From assembly GCA_017307755.1 (NCBI GenBank), contig JAFKGQ010000011.1, positions 402,724 to 466,723 on the forward strand: a DNA stretch of 64,000 nucleotides, read 5' to 3'. The stretch comes from Chitinophagaceae bacterium (lineage in GTDB: Bacteria; Bacteroidota; Bacteroidia; Chitinophagales; Chitinophagaceae). A program made the position numbers and the translations under genes. The notes under the pieces were generated by a model that had not been told where the DNA came from, made no database searches, and saw only the letters and a program-made list of their open reading frames with translations. Of this stretch, positions 18,759-27,265 are shown one piece after another. Within the stretch, counting starts at the first letter, position 1, and the number at the start of each line of letters is the position of its first letter.

Positions 18759-21497
18759 TCATTTCATCTTTCCGTGACGTACGAACCGCCAGCCGGCGGA
18801 CAGCATCCAATACCTGCCCATGACATTGTAATTGCTTTCTGTGGTCTGATTGGCCGTGGTAGTACGGCTGATGCCGGCGTTTTGCCCAAGAATGTCATAC
18901 ATCCGCCATCTGATATTCAGTTGATTTTTCAAAAAATCCTTTCCAATAGAAACATTCAGCAAAAGAGTTGCATTTTTCTTATCAAAATTGTCCAGCTTTT
19001 GCCGCCAATTATAAACACCATTGGTATTTATCTCAAATCCTTTTAAGAAAAAGATCGAAAATTGGGCGCTATAATATTGCGTCCAGTAATGGATATTGCC
19101 GTTGATATTGACTGAGCTGTTACCAAAGGTATAATTAGCCCTGGCGTTTACCTGAAGACTGAATTTACCCGGAGCAAATTTACTAAGGGTAATCCCTCCA
19201 GTCGAACCATAGTTATTATTTCTGCTTAGGTACTGGTTAACATAATTAACTGTACGATTATACATTACATTGGTGCTGACGCTCACGTCCAGATCCATCT
19301 GCTTTATCTTACGGGTGAATGAATAATTCAGGCTAAAATTATAATTCCCGTTTACATTTACGGCCTGGGTGATCTGTCGGCCGAGGGTATCCGTATAGGT
19401 TTTTGCGCTGATGCTGTTGGTGGTGAACCCAAAATTGAAGTTCAGGTTGAATATAGGGTTAACAAATTCGCTATACATGATCCCAAAGTCATGTGTAAAG
19501 CTTCCCCTCAACCCGGGGTTACCTTTGACGATATGCAAAGGGTCGTTGTTATTCTGCACAGGTTGCAATTGAGTGATCGAAGGTTGCTGTGTCCGGCCGC
19601 TATAATCAATATTTATACCCTTGTACTTGTTGATACCATAACGTGTATTGATGCGCGGGGCGAAATTGAGATAGTGGGTACGCAGGATGTTATCCTTTAA
19701 CAAGTCCGTCTGACGATATGTATAATCCAAAATATCCCCGCCAATGACGTACATAATACGCGAGGTTCGTCCCTGTAGATTTACGGTGGCTTGCTGCGTG
19801 AGTACATTATTCTGATAATCATTGCTCAGGCTGTCAATAAATTTATCATATTTTCCGTCGCTGTGCGCATAGGTCGATTGAAATGACCTGCTTTTGCTGA
19901 ATGTGACACCATAGCTAAGCGCCAATATGGCATCAGTCCATACAGCCCGGGTGTAGCTCAGACTGCCGCTGAACGCAAGATCGTTTGACCGGTTGGCCTT
20001 ACGCTGATCCGTCGTATCCGTACGCAATGGGCTGCCGTTGGGCTGAAAGAAGCTATTGATCGCATAAAGAAATCCATTAGCCGTGCTTTGCTGACTGACG
20101 ACACCGGCGCCAACCGTGAAATTCCTGTCTTTTTTTCGCCGTCCCCTGATCCGCCACATCATGCTGGTATTAAAATTCTGGCTCTGTATGTCAGAATGGA
20201 TGTTCCGGATACTACTGTTTACCAGGGTGTCGTTGAAGCTGCTGCTGCTGTTGGACTGGAAGTCGTTGTGTCCCTGCACCGTATTACCGTCGAAAGCTAT
20301 ATTATACGCAGAGAGCGTATCCAGTGTCCCTTCCAGACTTGCATTCACCCGGTGCTGATCGTGAAAATTACGGGAGCTGCTTTGCTGCTGCTGGATATAA
20401 ATGGAGTCGGGAAGTACCTGACGGCTGATAAGGGTTGAAAATGGCCGGCTGCTCACCCGGCCATAGCTGTAATCACCGGTGAGGTTAGCCTGTCCCTCAC
20501 CCCAACTGTTGGCGTAGTGAGTGCCTCCGCCGGCCGTTGTCGGGATACCTGTGCCGGCTGTGGCGCCAAAAGGATCAGCTATGCCCTGAAAAAGAATAAG
20601 GCTGGAGCCATACTGACCTACGTTGCCATTAAAATTTGTCGCTCCTGTGTTGGCCGCCATGCCAAGGGCCGCTAGTTGACGGTTACCCTTGAAGGAACCG
20701 AATAGTCCATTGGCGTTATAAAACCCATCCGTATCGCCACCCGCCTCGGTCTTTAAAAAATAGCCCTTTTTACTATCTTCTTTTAAAACGAGGTTCAGGG
20801 TTTTTGTTCTTTTTCCATCATCTACACCTGTAAATTCAGCCTGCTTGCTCTTTTTATCCAGTACCTGCGCTTTTGCGATCATGTCAGCGTTGAAGTTACG
20901 GGTGACGATGGTAGGGTCGTCTCCAAAGAACGCTTTACCGTCCACCAGCAGTTGTTGAATTCGCTGGCCATTGACGGTGATGTTACCATCCTGGTCCACC
21001 TGCACACCCGGCAGCCGGAGCAATAATTCTTCTACGGTAGCATTTATCCTTGTCTTTACATGAGCCGTATTGTATTCGAGGGTGTCACCATGCCATTGCG
21101 GCCCCAATGATCGGGGGGTAACAGTGACGGAAGGCAGGGTATCTGCCCGTGGAGGCAGCGCCACGATCCCCAGATCGGTATCAATATGCCCATCCGTATG
21201 AATGGATCGCACAAGGCTGTTGTAAGCAGGATGGGTAATAAAAAGTAAATAACTACCGGGTGGTATATGCTCCAAATAAAACCCACCATCTTTGTGCGTA
21301 CGGGTATATTGTATGAGTGTAGAATCCGGCGCCAGCAGCGCAACCACGGCCATCGGGCAATTTTTATCAAAGGCCGTATCCCGTAGACGGCCCTTTAGGG
21401 AAGCTTGTCCGAAGAGCGTGTCGGACTGCAAGAGTAACAGGAGAATAGCCGGCAGACATATGCGCGTAAGATAAGGTATAAAGGTTTGCCGTTTCAT
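18759..21497 (-). CDS. outer membrane beta-barrel protein with carboxypeptidase-regulatory-like N-terminus (TonB receptor-like)
   Basis: A 912-residue outer-membrane protein. After the signal peptide comes a carboxypeptidase-regulatory-like beta domain (about residues 30-110), then a plug-like segment with VEELLLRLPGVQVDQDGNI and INGQRIQQLLVDGK-type sequence around 155-190, then a long beta barrel rich in aromatic and Asn residues. This is the layout of the Bacteroidota outer membrane beta-barrel family (OMP_b-brl_3). No SusD partner is adjacent, so it is not a SusCD pair. Ligand unknown. It lies between two family B membrane-protein genes on the same strand (gaps of 64 and 87 bases), so all may be one transcript. 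Confidence 0.88.
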   Translation of the reverse strand: MKRQTFIPYLTRICLPAILLLLLQSDTLFGQASLKGRLRDTAFDKNCPMAVVALLAPDSTLIQYTRTHKDGGFYLEHIPPGSYLLFITHPAYNSLVRSIHTDGHIDTDLGIVALPPRADTLPSVTVTPRSLGPQWHGDTLEYNTAHVKTRINATVEELLLRLPGVQVDQDGNITVNGQRIQQLLVDGKAFFGDDPTIVTRNFNADMIAKAQVLDKKSKQAEFTGVDDGKRTKTLNLVLKEDSKKGYFLKTEAGGDTDGFYNANGLFGSFKGNRQLAALGMAANTGATNFNGNVGQYGSSLILFQGIADPFGATAGTGIPTTAGGGTHYANSWGEGQANLTGDYSYGRVSSRPFSTLISRQVLPDSIYIQQQQSSSRNFHDQHRVNASLEGTLDTLSAYNIAFDGNTVQGHNDFQSNSSSSFNDTLVNSSIRNIHSDIQSQNFNTSMMWRIRGRRKKDRNFTVGAGVVSQQSTANGFLYAINSFFQPNGSPLRTDTTDQRKANRSNDLAFSGSLSYTRAVWTDAILALSYGVTFSKSRSFQSTYAHSDGKYDKFIDSLSNDYQNNVLTQQATVNLQGRTSRIMYVIGGDILDYTYRQTDLLKDNILRTHYLNFAPRINTRYGINKYKGINIDYSGRTQQPSITQLQPVQNNNDPLHIVKGNPGLRGSFTHDFGIMYSEFVNPIFNLNFNFGFTTNSISAKTYTDTLGRQITQAVNVNGNYNFSLNYSFTRKIKQMDLDVSVSTNVMYNRTVNYVNQYLSRNNNYGSTGGITLSKFAPGKFSLQVNARANYTFGNSSVNINGNIHYWTQYYSAQFSIFFLKGFEINTNGVYNWRQKLDNFDKKNATLLLNVSIGKDFLKNQLNIRWRMYDILGQNAGISRTTTANQTTESNYNVMGRYWMLSAGWRFVRHGKMK

Positions 21498-21561
21498 GCA
21501 TTTCCATGATAAAGGGAAGGGAAATTAATACATTACTCTGCAGCCATATCGCAAGGAAGGA

Positions 21562-23187
21562 TCAGGGATAAATAACTTTTACTGTCGCCGGCAATAAAGA
21601 TTCGTAAACTTTGAGCTGTTGTTTTAATTTGGGTACAGAGTCTGTATTCAAGGCATAAAAGCTGATATGATCGCCCCTTAACAAGACACGGTGGTTGGTG
21701 TACCAGTCCGCCACCTTGGTCCAATGTTGCAATAGATTGTACGTATAGCGGCTTTCTGAAATGATTGCCAGGGCCGGCTGCTCCTTTTTTATCAGGTAAT
21801 CCATGTATTCAACCCGGTCATAAGCACCTTCCTTGCTTCTGGCGATCTCGGTATAGGCAATCCCCGTAGCCGGATCCATTTTTTTCCCATTACCCAGGTA
21901 GGCGTTTGCGCCGATGTCATCGACGACTACCGTCGCGTTGTTATAAAACCGGTTCGTAAACCCAGCCGCCTGCCAGCCTTGTTCATAAGTGTTTAGACAC
22001 AAGAGGCGGGCATCCTTATAGGCGCCCCAGCCTCTTGAAAACAAGGGATAAAAAAGGAACAACCCTGTCCAGACAAACAGCCATCTGGCGCCCATCCCTT
22101 TTGCCGGCCAGATATTCGTTGGATTTTCGGCCAGCAGTATGCCTACTACAAGAACCGTCAGGGCGATCAAATAAGCTTCATAACGATAGAATAACGCCAC
22201 ATTTGCAAAGAGCAGATGCAGGATGGCTGTCCCCAGGCATATAAAAAGCATATACCGGCGTTGGGGCTGGTGGAGAATAGGCTCACGCAAAAGCCAATAT
22301 GCCAGCGGCAGTATCAGCAATATCCTGCCCGTAGCAATGGATCCCTGTGTGGCAAACGGATAAAACAGACGTAAAAAGAGGTCATCCTGTAAAAATCTTT
22401 GAAAGGCGGCACCATCCGGGGGAATAGGAATCGCCTTTATCATGATGGAGGTAGGAAAAAAATAGGCGTCTTTTTGAAGGGAATATATGCCAAAAATAAC
22501 GATGGGAGCCATGGATACAAGACTAAAAAGTATACAAGAAAGCCATTTACGTTTTATCATCAATACCAGGCAAGCTATCAGTATAATAAAAAGCCCTTCA
22601 TATCGGGTGGCTGTCAACAATAGTCCCCATACATAGATGTCCAAAGGCATGCTCTCCGCCCTGGCGTTCTGTGCTGTTTCTTCTGCCATCCATGTGGTAA
22701 ATCGAAAAAGAAAAAGAGAGGCAAACAACACTTGTAATATATGTTCCGTACCTGTGATTACCAGGACGGGAATGGGGGTCAACAAGATAAAGGCTGCCAG
22801 GATCAACAATTGATGCCATGGTTTCAAGCCCAGTCTTTGAAGCCAGCGCTGGGTCACCAGGATACAGACCATTGCAGCGCCCAGATTTACCAGGAAGGTA
22901 ATAACAAGATGTACGCCAAATAGCTTATACAGCAACGCCAGCAGCAACGGGTACAGGATAGATGATGATGCAGAGCTAAACTCCCCTGGTGATAGTCCCC
23001 ATGTATCGTGAAAAGCAAGATTTTTTGCTATTGCCATCCGTATATACGCTTCATCCTGAGGAAAAACAAACACGCCCCTTGTATATTGTAAAAACGGGAT
23101 CTCGAATATAATTATAGGGAGTATGAGAATAATAAAGGCAAACGGAAGCACCCATTGTTGAGACAGGTTAAATCTTTGGAGTTGCAT
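21562..23187 (-). CDS. multi-pass membrane protein, putative GT-C glycosyltransferase (family B)
   Basis: A 541-residue third member of family B. The first loop has FPQDEAYIRMAIAKNLAFHD, where the pair of acidic residues is D-E instead of D-D, followed by FSSASSSILYP; GTEHILQVLF, ATRYEGLFI and RYEAYLIAL also match. The ATG at 23187 is preferred; an upstream TTG at 23193 in frame is unlikely. It may head a minus-strand transcript running through the barrel protein, the second family B gene and the GH116 gene. Function is inferred from topology and context only. Confidence 0.7.
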   Translation of the reverse strand: MQLQRFNLSQQWVLPFAFIILILPIIIFEIPFLQYTRGVFVFPQDEAYIRMAIAKNLAFHDTWGLSPGEFSSASSSILYPLLLALLYKLFGVHLVITFLVNLGAAMVCILVTQRWLQRLGLKPWHQLLILAAFILLTPIPVLVITGTEHILQVLFASLFLFRFTTWMAEETAQNARAESMPLDIYVWGLLLTATRYEGLFIILIACLVLMIKRKWLSCILFSLVSMAPIVIFGIYSLQKDAYFFPTSIMIKAIPIPPDGAAFQRFLQDDLFLRLFYPFATQGSIATGRILLILPLAYWLLREPILHQPQRRYMLFICLGTAILHLLFANVALFYRYEAYLIALTVLVVGILLAENPTNIWPAKGMGARWLFVWTGLFLFYPLFSRGWGAYKDARLLCLNTYEQGWQAAGFTNRFYNNATVVVDDIGANAYLGNGKKMDPATGIAYTEIARSKEGAYDRVEYMDYLIKKEQPALAIISESRYTYNLLQHWTKVADWYTNHRVLLRGDHISFYALNTDSVPKLKQQLKVYESLLPATVKVIYP

Positions 23188-23516
23188 AAACAAGAGAATT
23201 AGGATCAGGAATAATGAGGTAAATGTAATTCCGATCCCTGCAATACCACTTCAGTGAGGAGAGCAAAAATGCTTCGCGGACTATTTTTTATGCCAAGCAG
23301 ACTATTTTTTCTTTGGAGATTTGTATCCCGGCTCTTATTATTAGCTGTTGCAGGTGATCACCTATTATTAAACCTTATTCACTATGCATTACAGGCTAAA
23401 TTCCATGTTATCTGCCAGCGTATGCGCCCGGCGCCTCCCAGCCGCGCCTGGCTGACATTACCTCCCAATCAAATATTTCTTAATCGCCATCTTACACCTA
23501 TTAAAAGCGCGCCACC
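23188..23516. other. intergenic region without a supported gene
   Basis: These 329 bases separate a minus-strand membrane-protein gene from the plus-strand AraC-type gene, so they should hold divergent promoters. An 89-codon frame here is basic and of low complexity with no recognisable family and runs into the AraC gene; I do not support it. Confidence 0.4.
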
Positions 23517-23912
23517 ATGCTAGAAACAAGCTTTATTATAAACAAGCCATTCAAGGTAGTAAAACCGGTTAGGCTCAGTGCAGCTGACCTGCGATGTATC
23601 GACCTGGCAGTTGAGTATATCCACAAGCACTACACGGATAAAATTTCGGCAGATCAGCTCTCTATTGAAGTAGGGCTCAGTAAAGAAAAACTGCAGGCCG
23701 GCATACAGGGCAGGAAAGGTCAGACCCTGGCCAGGTATATACAGCAGGTTCGCCTGGAAAAGGCAAAGGAGCTGCTGGCCAATACCAATCAGCCAGTAAA
23801 GGCCGTCGCGGATGCCGCGGGGTTTATCAATGAAAGCCATTTTTGCAAGGTATTCAGAAAAGTAAATTTTATCAGCCCTATCCAATACCGGTTTCAACAG
23901 GCCTGTTGTTAA
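23517..23912 (+). CDS. short AraC-type HTH regulator
   Basis: A 131-residue protein that is nearly only an AraC/XylS DNA-binding domain: YIHKHYTDKISADQLSIEVG starts the first HTH and AVADAAGFINESHFCKVFRK forms the second, ending FISPIQYRF. There is no ligand-binding domain, unlike full-length AraC proteins. It ends 38 bases before the small Cys-containing exported protein gene at 23951, so the two may form one transcript. Its presence beside a relative of the array proteins at 35636-39027 makes it a candidate regulator of that family, which is a guess from location. Confidence 0.82.
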   Translation: MLETSFIINKPFKVVKPVRLSAADLRCIDLAVEYIHKHYTDKISADQLSIEVGLSKEKLQAGIQGRKGQTLARYIQQVRLEKAKELLANTNQPVKAVADAAGFINESHFCKVFRKVNFISPIQYRFQQACC

Positions 23913-23950
23913 GATCACTTAACCTTTTCCTATTTATAAATGAACATTTT

Positions 23951-24268
23951 ATGAAACGTTTTAAGATCACTTTCGGTATCACCACGGCTATATTATCAAT
24001 CGTGGGCATCGCCGCTGCCAAACATTATGGATCTACGCTCACAAGATGGTATATTACCTCCGGCGGATTCTATTGCGTCCCCATTCCATCAAATTGTTTA
24101 GGTAACAGTGGCACCTTAACCTGTATCGCTTTTTACACAGACGGCTCTCCTTTACATCTTTTTATGTCGGGAGTGGTTTTCACCAAGGGGTTCCTGGTAA
24201 GTGGTCATCCCTGGGTAGCCATTGGCCAAAATTGTACAAGCAGACTTACGTATGATGGGTCTTTTTAA
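23951..24268 (+). CDS. small exported Cys-containing protein, dispersed relative of the 35636-39027 array
   Basis: A 105-residue protein with basic start MKRFK, a hydrophobic segment and an AAAK end at residue 24, like a Sec signal peptide. It shares the array family's features: TRWYIT (TRFYVT in the array), Cys42, Cys49 and Cys58 in C-x6-C-x8-C spacing, YTDG, and a fourth Cys at 95 before a YDG end. It differs in lacking the GG of the LFTQGG block (here VFTKGF) and in having a longer segment before the last Cys. Its upstream region lacks the array leader and hairpin; it may be read from the AraC-type gene 38 bases upstream. Function unknown; resemblance to small DUF6520-type Bacteroidota proteins is recollection only. 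Confidence 0.75.
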   Translation: MKRFKITFGITTAILSIVGIAAAKHYGSTLTRWYITSGGFYCVPIPSNCLGNSGTLTCIAFYTDGSPLHLFMSGVVFTKGFLVSGHPWVAIGQNCTSRLTYDGSF

Positions 24269-24286
24269 AAGATCAATATCTTGTAT

Positions 24287-26950
24287 TTATGGTATTGCTC
24301 CGCTGCTATCAAGCTCATATCCCGTCTCCACCCCTTTGCTGCGAGCCGGGATACCTTCCGTCATCCAACGCGGCGGCAACGCCCCTTTCAGGTAGTGATC
24401 AAAGAATTGGGTCATACGAAAAGTATAATCCTGGGCCTCTCTATCCGGTAAAAAATGCTCGCCATTGTCATATTGCAGCATCCATGCCCGCCTTCCCAGT
24501 CTTCGCAAGGCGGTGAAGAATTCCACTCCTTGTGTCCAGGGAACAGATATATCTCTCTTGTTATGCATCATTAATAAGGGAGTAGTCACCTGGTCTGCCC
24601 TCAATACGGGAGAGGCGTCGATATAGCTTGCCTGTCTTTCCCATAAGCTACCCCCTATTCTTTCCTGGAAACGCTCGTACATATATTGACGGCTTTGACC
24701 CAAGAACAGACCTCCATAGTCGCTGATAAAATCCGAAACACCGGCCCCTTCTGAGGCAGCCGCAAACAGGTTTGTATGTGTCACAAGATAATTCGTCTCC
24801 CACCCGCCGAAGCTATGGCCCTGCAGACCTATTTTGGTGCTGTCCACCCATGGATTTCGGGTCAGATAACGCACTCCCGACACTACGGTATTGACTGCAC
24901 TCTCACCAGGCGAGCCGATCTTGTAATGAATGTCAGGTTCAAATACCAAATAACCTTTGCTTACAAAATAAGGAGTATTCATCTCGGCGTAAGCCAGGTT
25001 AGGAATCTTGAATTCATATATTTCATTGGAACGCCGTTCATAATAGTGCACCAGCATGGGATATTTTTTCGCCGGGTCGAAGTCCTCTGGTTTATATAAG
25101 ATCCCTTGTGATTGTGTGCCATCAGGCAATGTCCAGGTCACCAGCTCTGCCGTCAACCAATTATATTCCTTCTGTGGCTGCACATCACTCAATGGGCTAA
25201 AATGCGCAAAATCGTCCGTGATAAAATAATTGGTCGCCTCCACCGCACTCTCTCTTTGCACAACCCAGTTATTCGACACCTCCGCCTTTATCAAACCGCG
25301 ATATTTAAAAGGTCCCATACTCAACAGTTCCGGATCTTTCTCCCCTCTCATGGCTATGCGGAAAAATCCATTGTATTTATTCACCGTGTCGAATGCCGAC
25401 AGCAAGACCATGCCATTGGGATCCATTGCCTTATGATCTTCGTCCCTTCCCAGTAGCCGGAACTGAATATGATGCGTCCTGCCATAGTTATGCGTTAGGT
25501 TTACGGGCAGCTTTTCCCCGGCAGGATCCAATTTCCAAATGTCAAAGTTATCATATACCAACAGCGCCTGATCGCCTTTTACCCACCCGGCGATCCCAGC
25601 CGGGTAAGCGTATAAAGGGGCTTCATATCCGTCACGCTTTTCTTCGTCCAACCATGAAGGATGAATACCCGCTGTCAGATTGTGGTTTAGCCCGGTCCGG
25701 ATGTCGTAACTAAAGTAGTTTTCCTTCTGGGGATCGTAATATACCACGTAGTGTTCTTCCGGGGATAAAATAAAAGCCAGATTCCTGATCCAATGATGGC
25801 CGTGTGAAAGACTATCCTTTAATAAGGTCCTTTGGCCATTCTCCAGCGATAAAAGATATACCGATGATCTTGCGGATGGTTGCCACCAAAAATCAGGCCC
25901 GGCTCCGTGTATCAGGAGCGCGTAATCCCTACACTCCGCCGGATCGAATTTTATGTCCGTCCGGTCATCATCCCCCTGCAACCGCATCACCCGTCGTTGG
26001 TCTATATTTAAAATCCCTAGATATACCCTGGGTGCAATTTCATGAAGATGTTGGTCTTCCTGCAACCGAACATCTTTATACCGCCAGATGTCCACCTGCA
26101 CCCCCTTTTTGCCGGGTGAAACGCGGGATTTCTCAATCAAAGCAAAGAAGATCTTTTTCCCATCCCTGCTAAATATTGGCTGGCCGTTATGGATTAACAG
26201 ATTGCTGTCGATACCCCTGCTCGTGTCGCTGACATATCGTTCGGCCTTGGTCATACCATCTCCATAATACCATAGGCTGTAAGCTGCGCCCTCCTTTATC
26301 AAAAAAGCCACTCTACTGCCATCGTTATCCAGCACGTAATTCATGGGCATCGCCCCCTCCCAAACGACCTTTTTTTTCCCGGATAACAGGTCCCAGAGTA
26401 AAAGGGTATGTGGGTTGTCTTTGTCTCCTTGTCTATGTTTTTCCACTAGTAACCGGGTCTTGTCATGATTAAACAAATGACCTTTTATATCGGATTCGTA
26501 CTGCAGTCCCCCTGTATTCAGCTGCCTCAATACTAACCTACGAGGGGAGTCCGATTCCTCGTAAAGCACGCAATCTTTCCCATCTCCGAATCTTAATAGT
26601 TCAAAAGAACTCGTCTTGTCAATATACTTCCTTTCATCAGTACCTAGCCTCAATAAATACAAACTATCTTTGGGAGAACATATAACCGCCCACTTGTTAT
26701 CATATGTAAACTCCAGTCCGGAGCAATTTTGGATAAGTTTTCTCCATTTTAGATCCGTCGATTCGATGACCTTGCCACTTCCCGGAGGGCTTCCATCGAG
26801 ATAATAGGCTGCATACTTACCATTGGGATTGATCCTGGCATCTAGTACGGTTGGCCATTCCCTGTTCATCGAGGTATCGAGGATCTTTTTTTGAGCAATA
26901 AGGGGCAAGCTGTTGATCAATAGCATCAAAGAAAAAACAAAGTATCGCAT
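24287..26950 (-). CDS. prolyl oligopeptidase family serine peptidase (S9)
   Basis: An 887-residue exported peptidase. The start at 26950 is chosen because the signal peptide MRYFVFSLMLLINSLPLIAQ begins there. The N-terminal ~590 residues form a beta-propeller-like region; the C-terminal alpha/beta-hydrolase carries the triad Ser713 in GHSFGGW, Asp800 in NKRDISVPW and His832 in NGEHFLPD. This is the S9 peptidase architecture seen in many Bacteroidota exported dipeptidyl or acyl-aminoacyl peptidases. It converges on the small exported protein gene ending at 24268. Whether it processes any of the small proteins in this window is untested. Confidence 0.9.
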   Translation of the reverse strand: MRYFVFSLMLLINSLPLIAQKKILDTSMNREWPTVLDARINPNGKYAAYYLDGSPPGSGKVIESTDLKWRKLIQNCSGLEFTYDNKWAVICSPKDSLYLLRLGTDERKYIDKTSSFELLRFGDGKDCVLYEESDSPRRLVLRQLNTGGLQYESDIKGHLFNHDKTRLLVEKHRQGDKDNPHTLLLWDLLSGKKKVVWEGAMPMNYVLDNDGSRVAFLIKEGAAYSLWYYGDGMTKAERYVSDTSRGIDSNLLIHNGQPIFSRDGKKIFFALIEKSRVSPGKKGVQVDIWRYKDVRLQEDQHLHEIAPRVYLGILNIDQRRVMRLQGDDDRTDIKFDPAECRDYALLIHGAGPDFWWQPSARSSVYLLSLENGQRTLLKDSLSHGHHWIRNLAFILSPEEHYVVYYDPQKENYFSYDIRTGLNHNLTAGIHPSWLDEEKRDGYEAPLYAYPAGIAGWVKGDQALLVYDNFDIWKLDPAGEKLPVNLTHNYGRTHHIQFRLLGRDEDHKAMDPNGMVLLSAFDTVNKYNGFFRIAMRGEKDPELLSMGPFKYRGLIKAEVSNNWVVQRESAVEATNYFITDDFAHFSPLSDVQPQKEYNWLTAELVTWTLPDGTQSQGILYKPEDFDPAKKYPMLVHYYERRSNEIYEFKIPNLAYAEMNTPYFVSKGYLVFEPDIHYKIGSPGESAVNTVVSGVRYLTRNPWVDSTKIGLQGHSFGGWETNYLVTHTNLFAAASEGAGVSDFISDYGGLFLGQSRQYMYERFQERIGGSLWERQASYIDASPVLRADQVTTPLLMMHNKRDISVPWTQGVEFFTALRRLGRRAWMLQYDNGEHFLPDREAQDYTFRMTQFFDHYLKGALPPRWMTEGIPARSKGVETGYELDSSGAIP

Positions 26951-27265
26951 ATAAAAAAATAATAGTATCATTAAATATAAAAAGTCTCCCTGCAGCATCC
27001 CTTCATCTATGCATCTAAAACACCTCAGAAGTAAGATCGTAGTGCCGGGAATAAAAAATTAGGTAAAATTTATCTATTGGAACATAACTCGTGTTGAATA
27101 GAACATACCGGCAAAATAACTTGCATACAGGGTTTATACGACACATCAACATCTGTGTATAGGCTAAGGCTTCCTGATCATTAGCAATCCCATATATACG
27201 ATCGGCCAGACAGGGACATCCTGAGTGCAAGATGCCCCTGTCCCGGTCGTTAAATCATCCAGCGC
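26951..27265. other. intergenic region with operon leader
   Basis: These 315 bases lie between the S9 peptidase gene (minus) and the operon starting at 27266 (plus). A 71-codon minus-strand frame here is not supported by any family. The right part contains a strong hairpin listed separately. The promoter of the LanKC operon should be here, but no convincing -7/-33 pair was found. Confidence 0.4.
27209..27242 (+). promoter_or_regulatory. hairpin in the leader of the LanKC operon
   Basis: GACAGGG (27209-27215) pairs with CCCTGTC (27236-27242), and CATC (27217-27220) with GATG (27231-27234), leaving a 10-base loop and one mismatch. It ends 23 bases before the ATG at 27266. No U-run follows, so it looks more like a leader structure than a terminator. 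Confidence 0.5.

Noticed and set aside
11897..23387. Shared ATTAAACCTTATTC plus CTATGCA at 11897-11917 and 23367-23388
   Set aside because: Flanking sequence is unrelated and the second copy opens no sustained reading frame; probably chance in AT-rich DNA.
23254..23523. 89-codon plus-strand frame upstream of the short AraC gene
   Set aside because: Basic, low-complexity translation with no domain, overlapping the AraC start; more likely promoter DNA.
27015..27230. 71-codon minus-strand frame in the LanKC operon leader
   Set aside because: No recognisable family, overlaps the leader hairpin, and no supporting neighbour.
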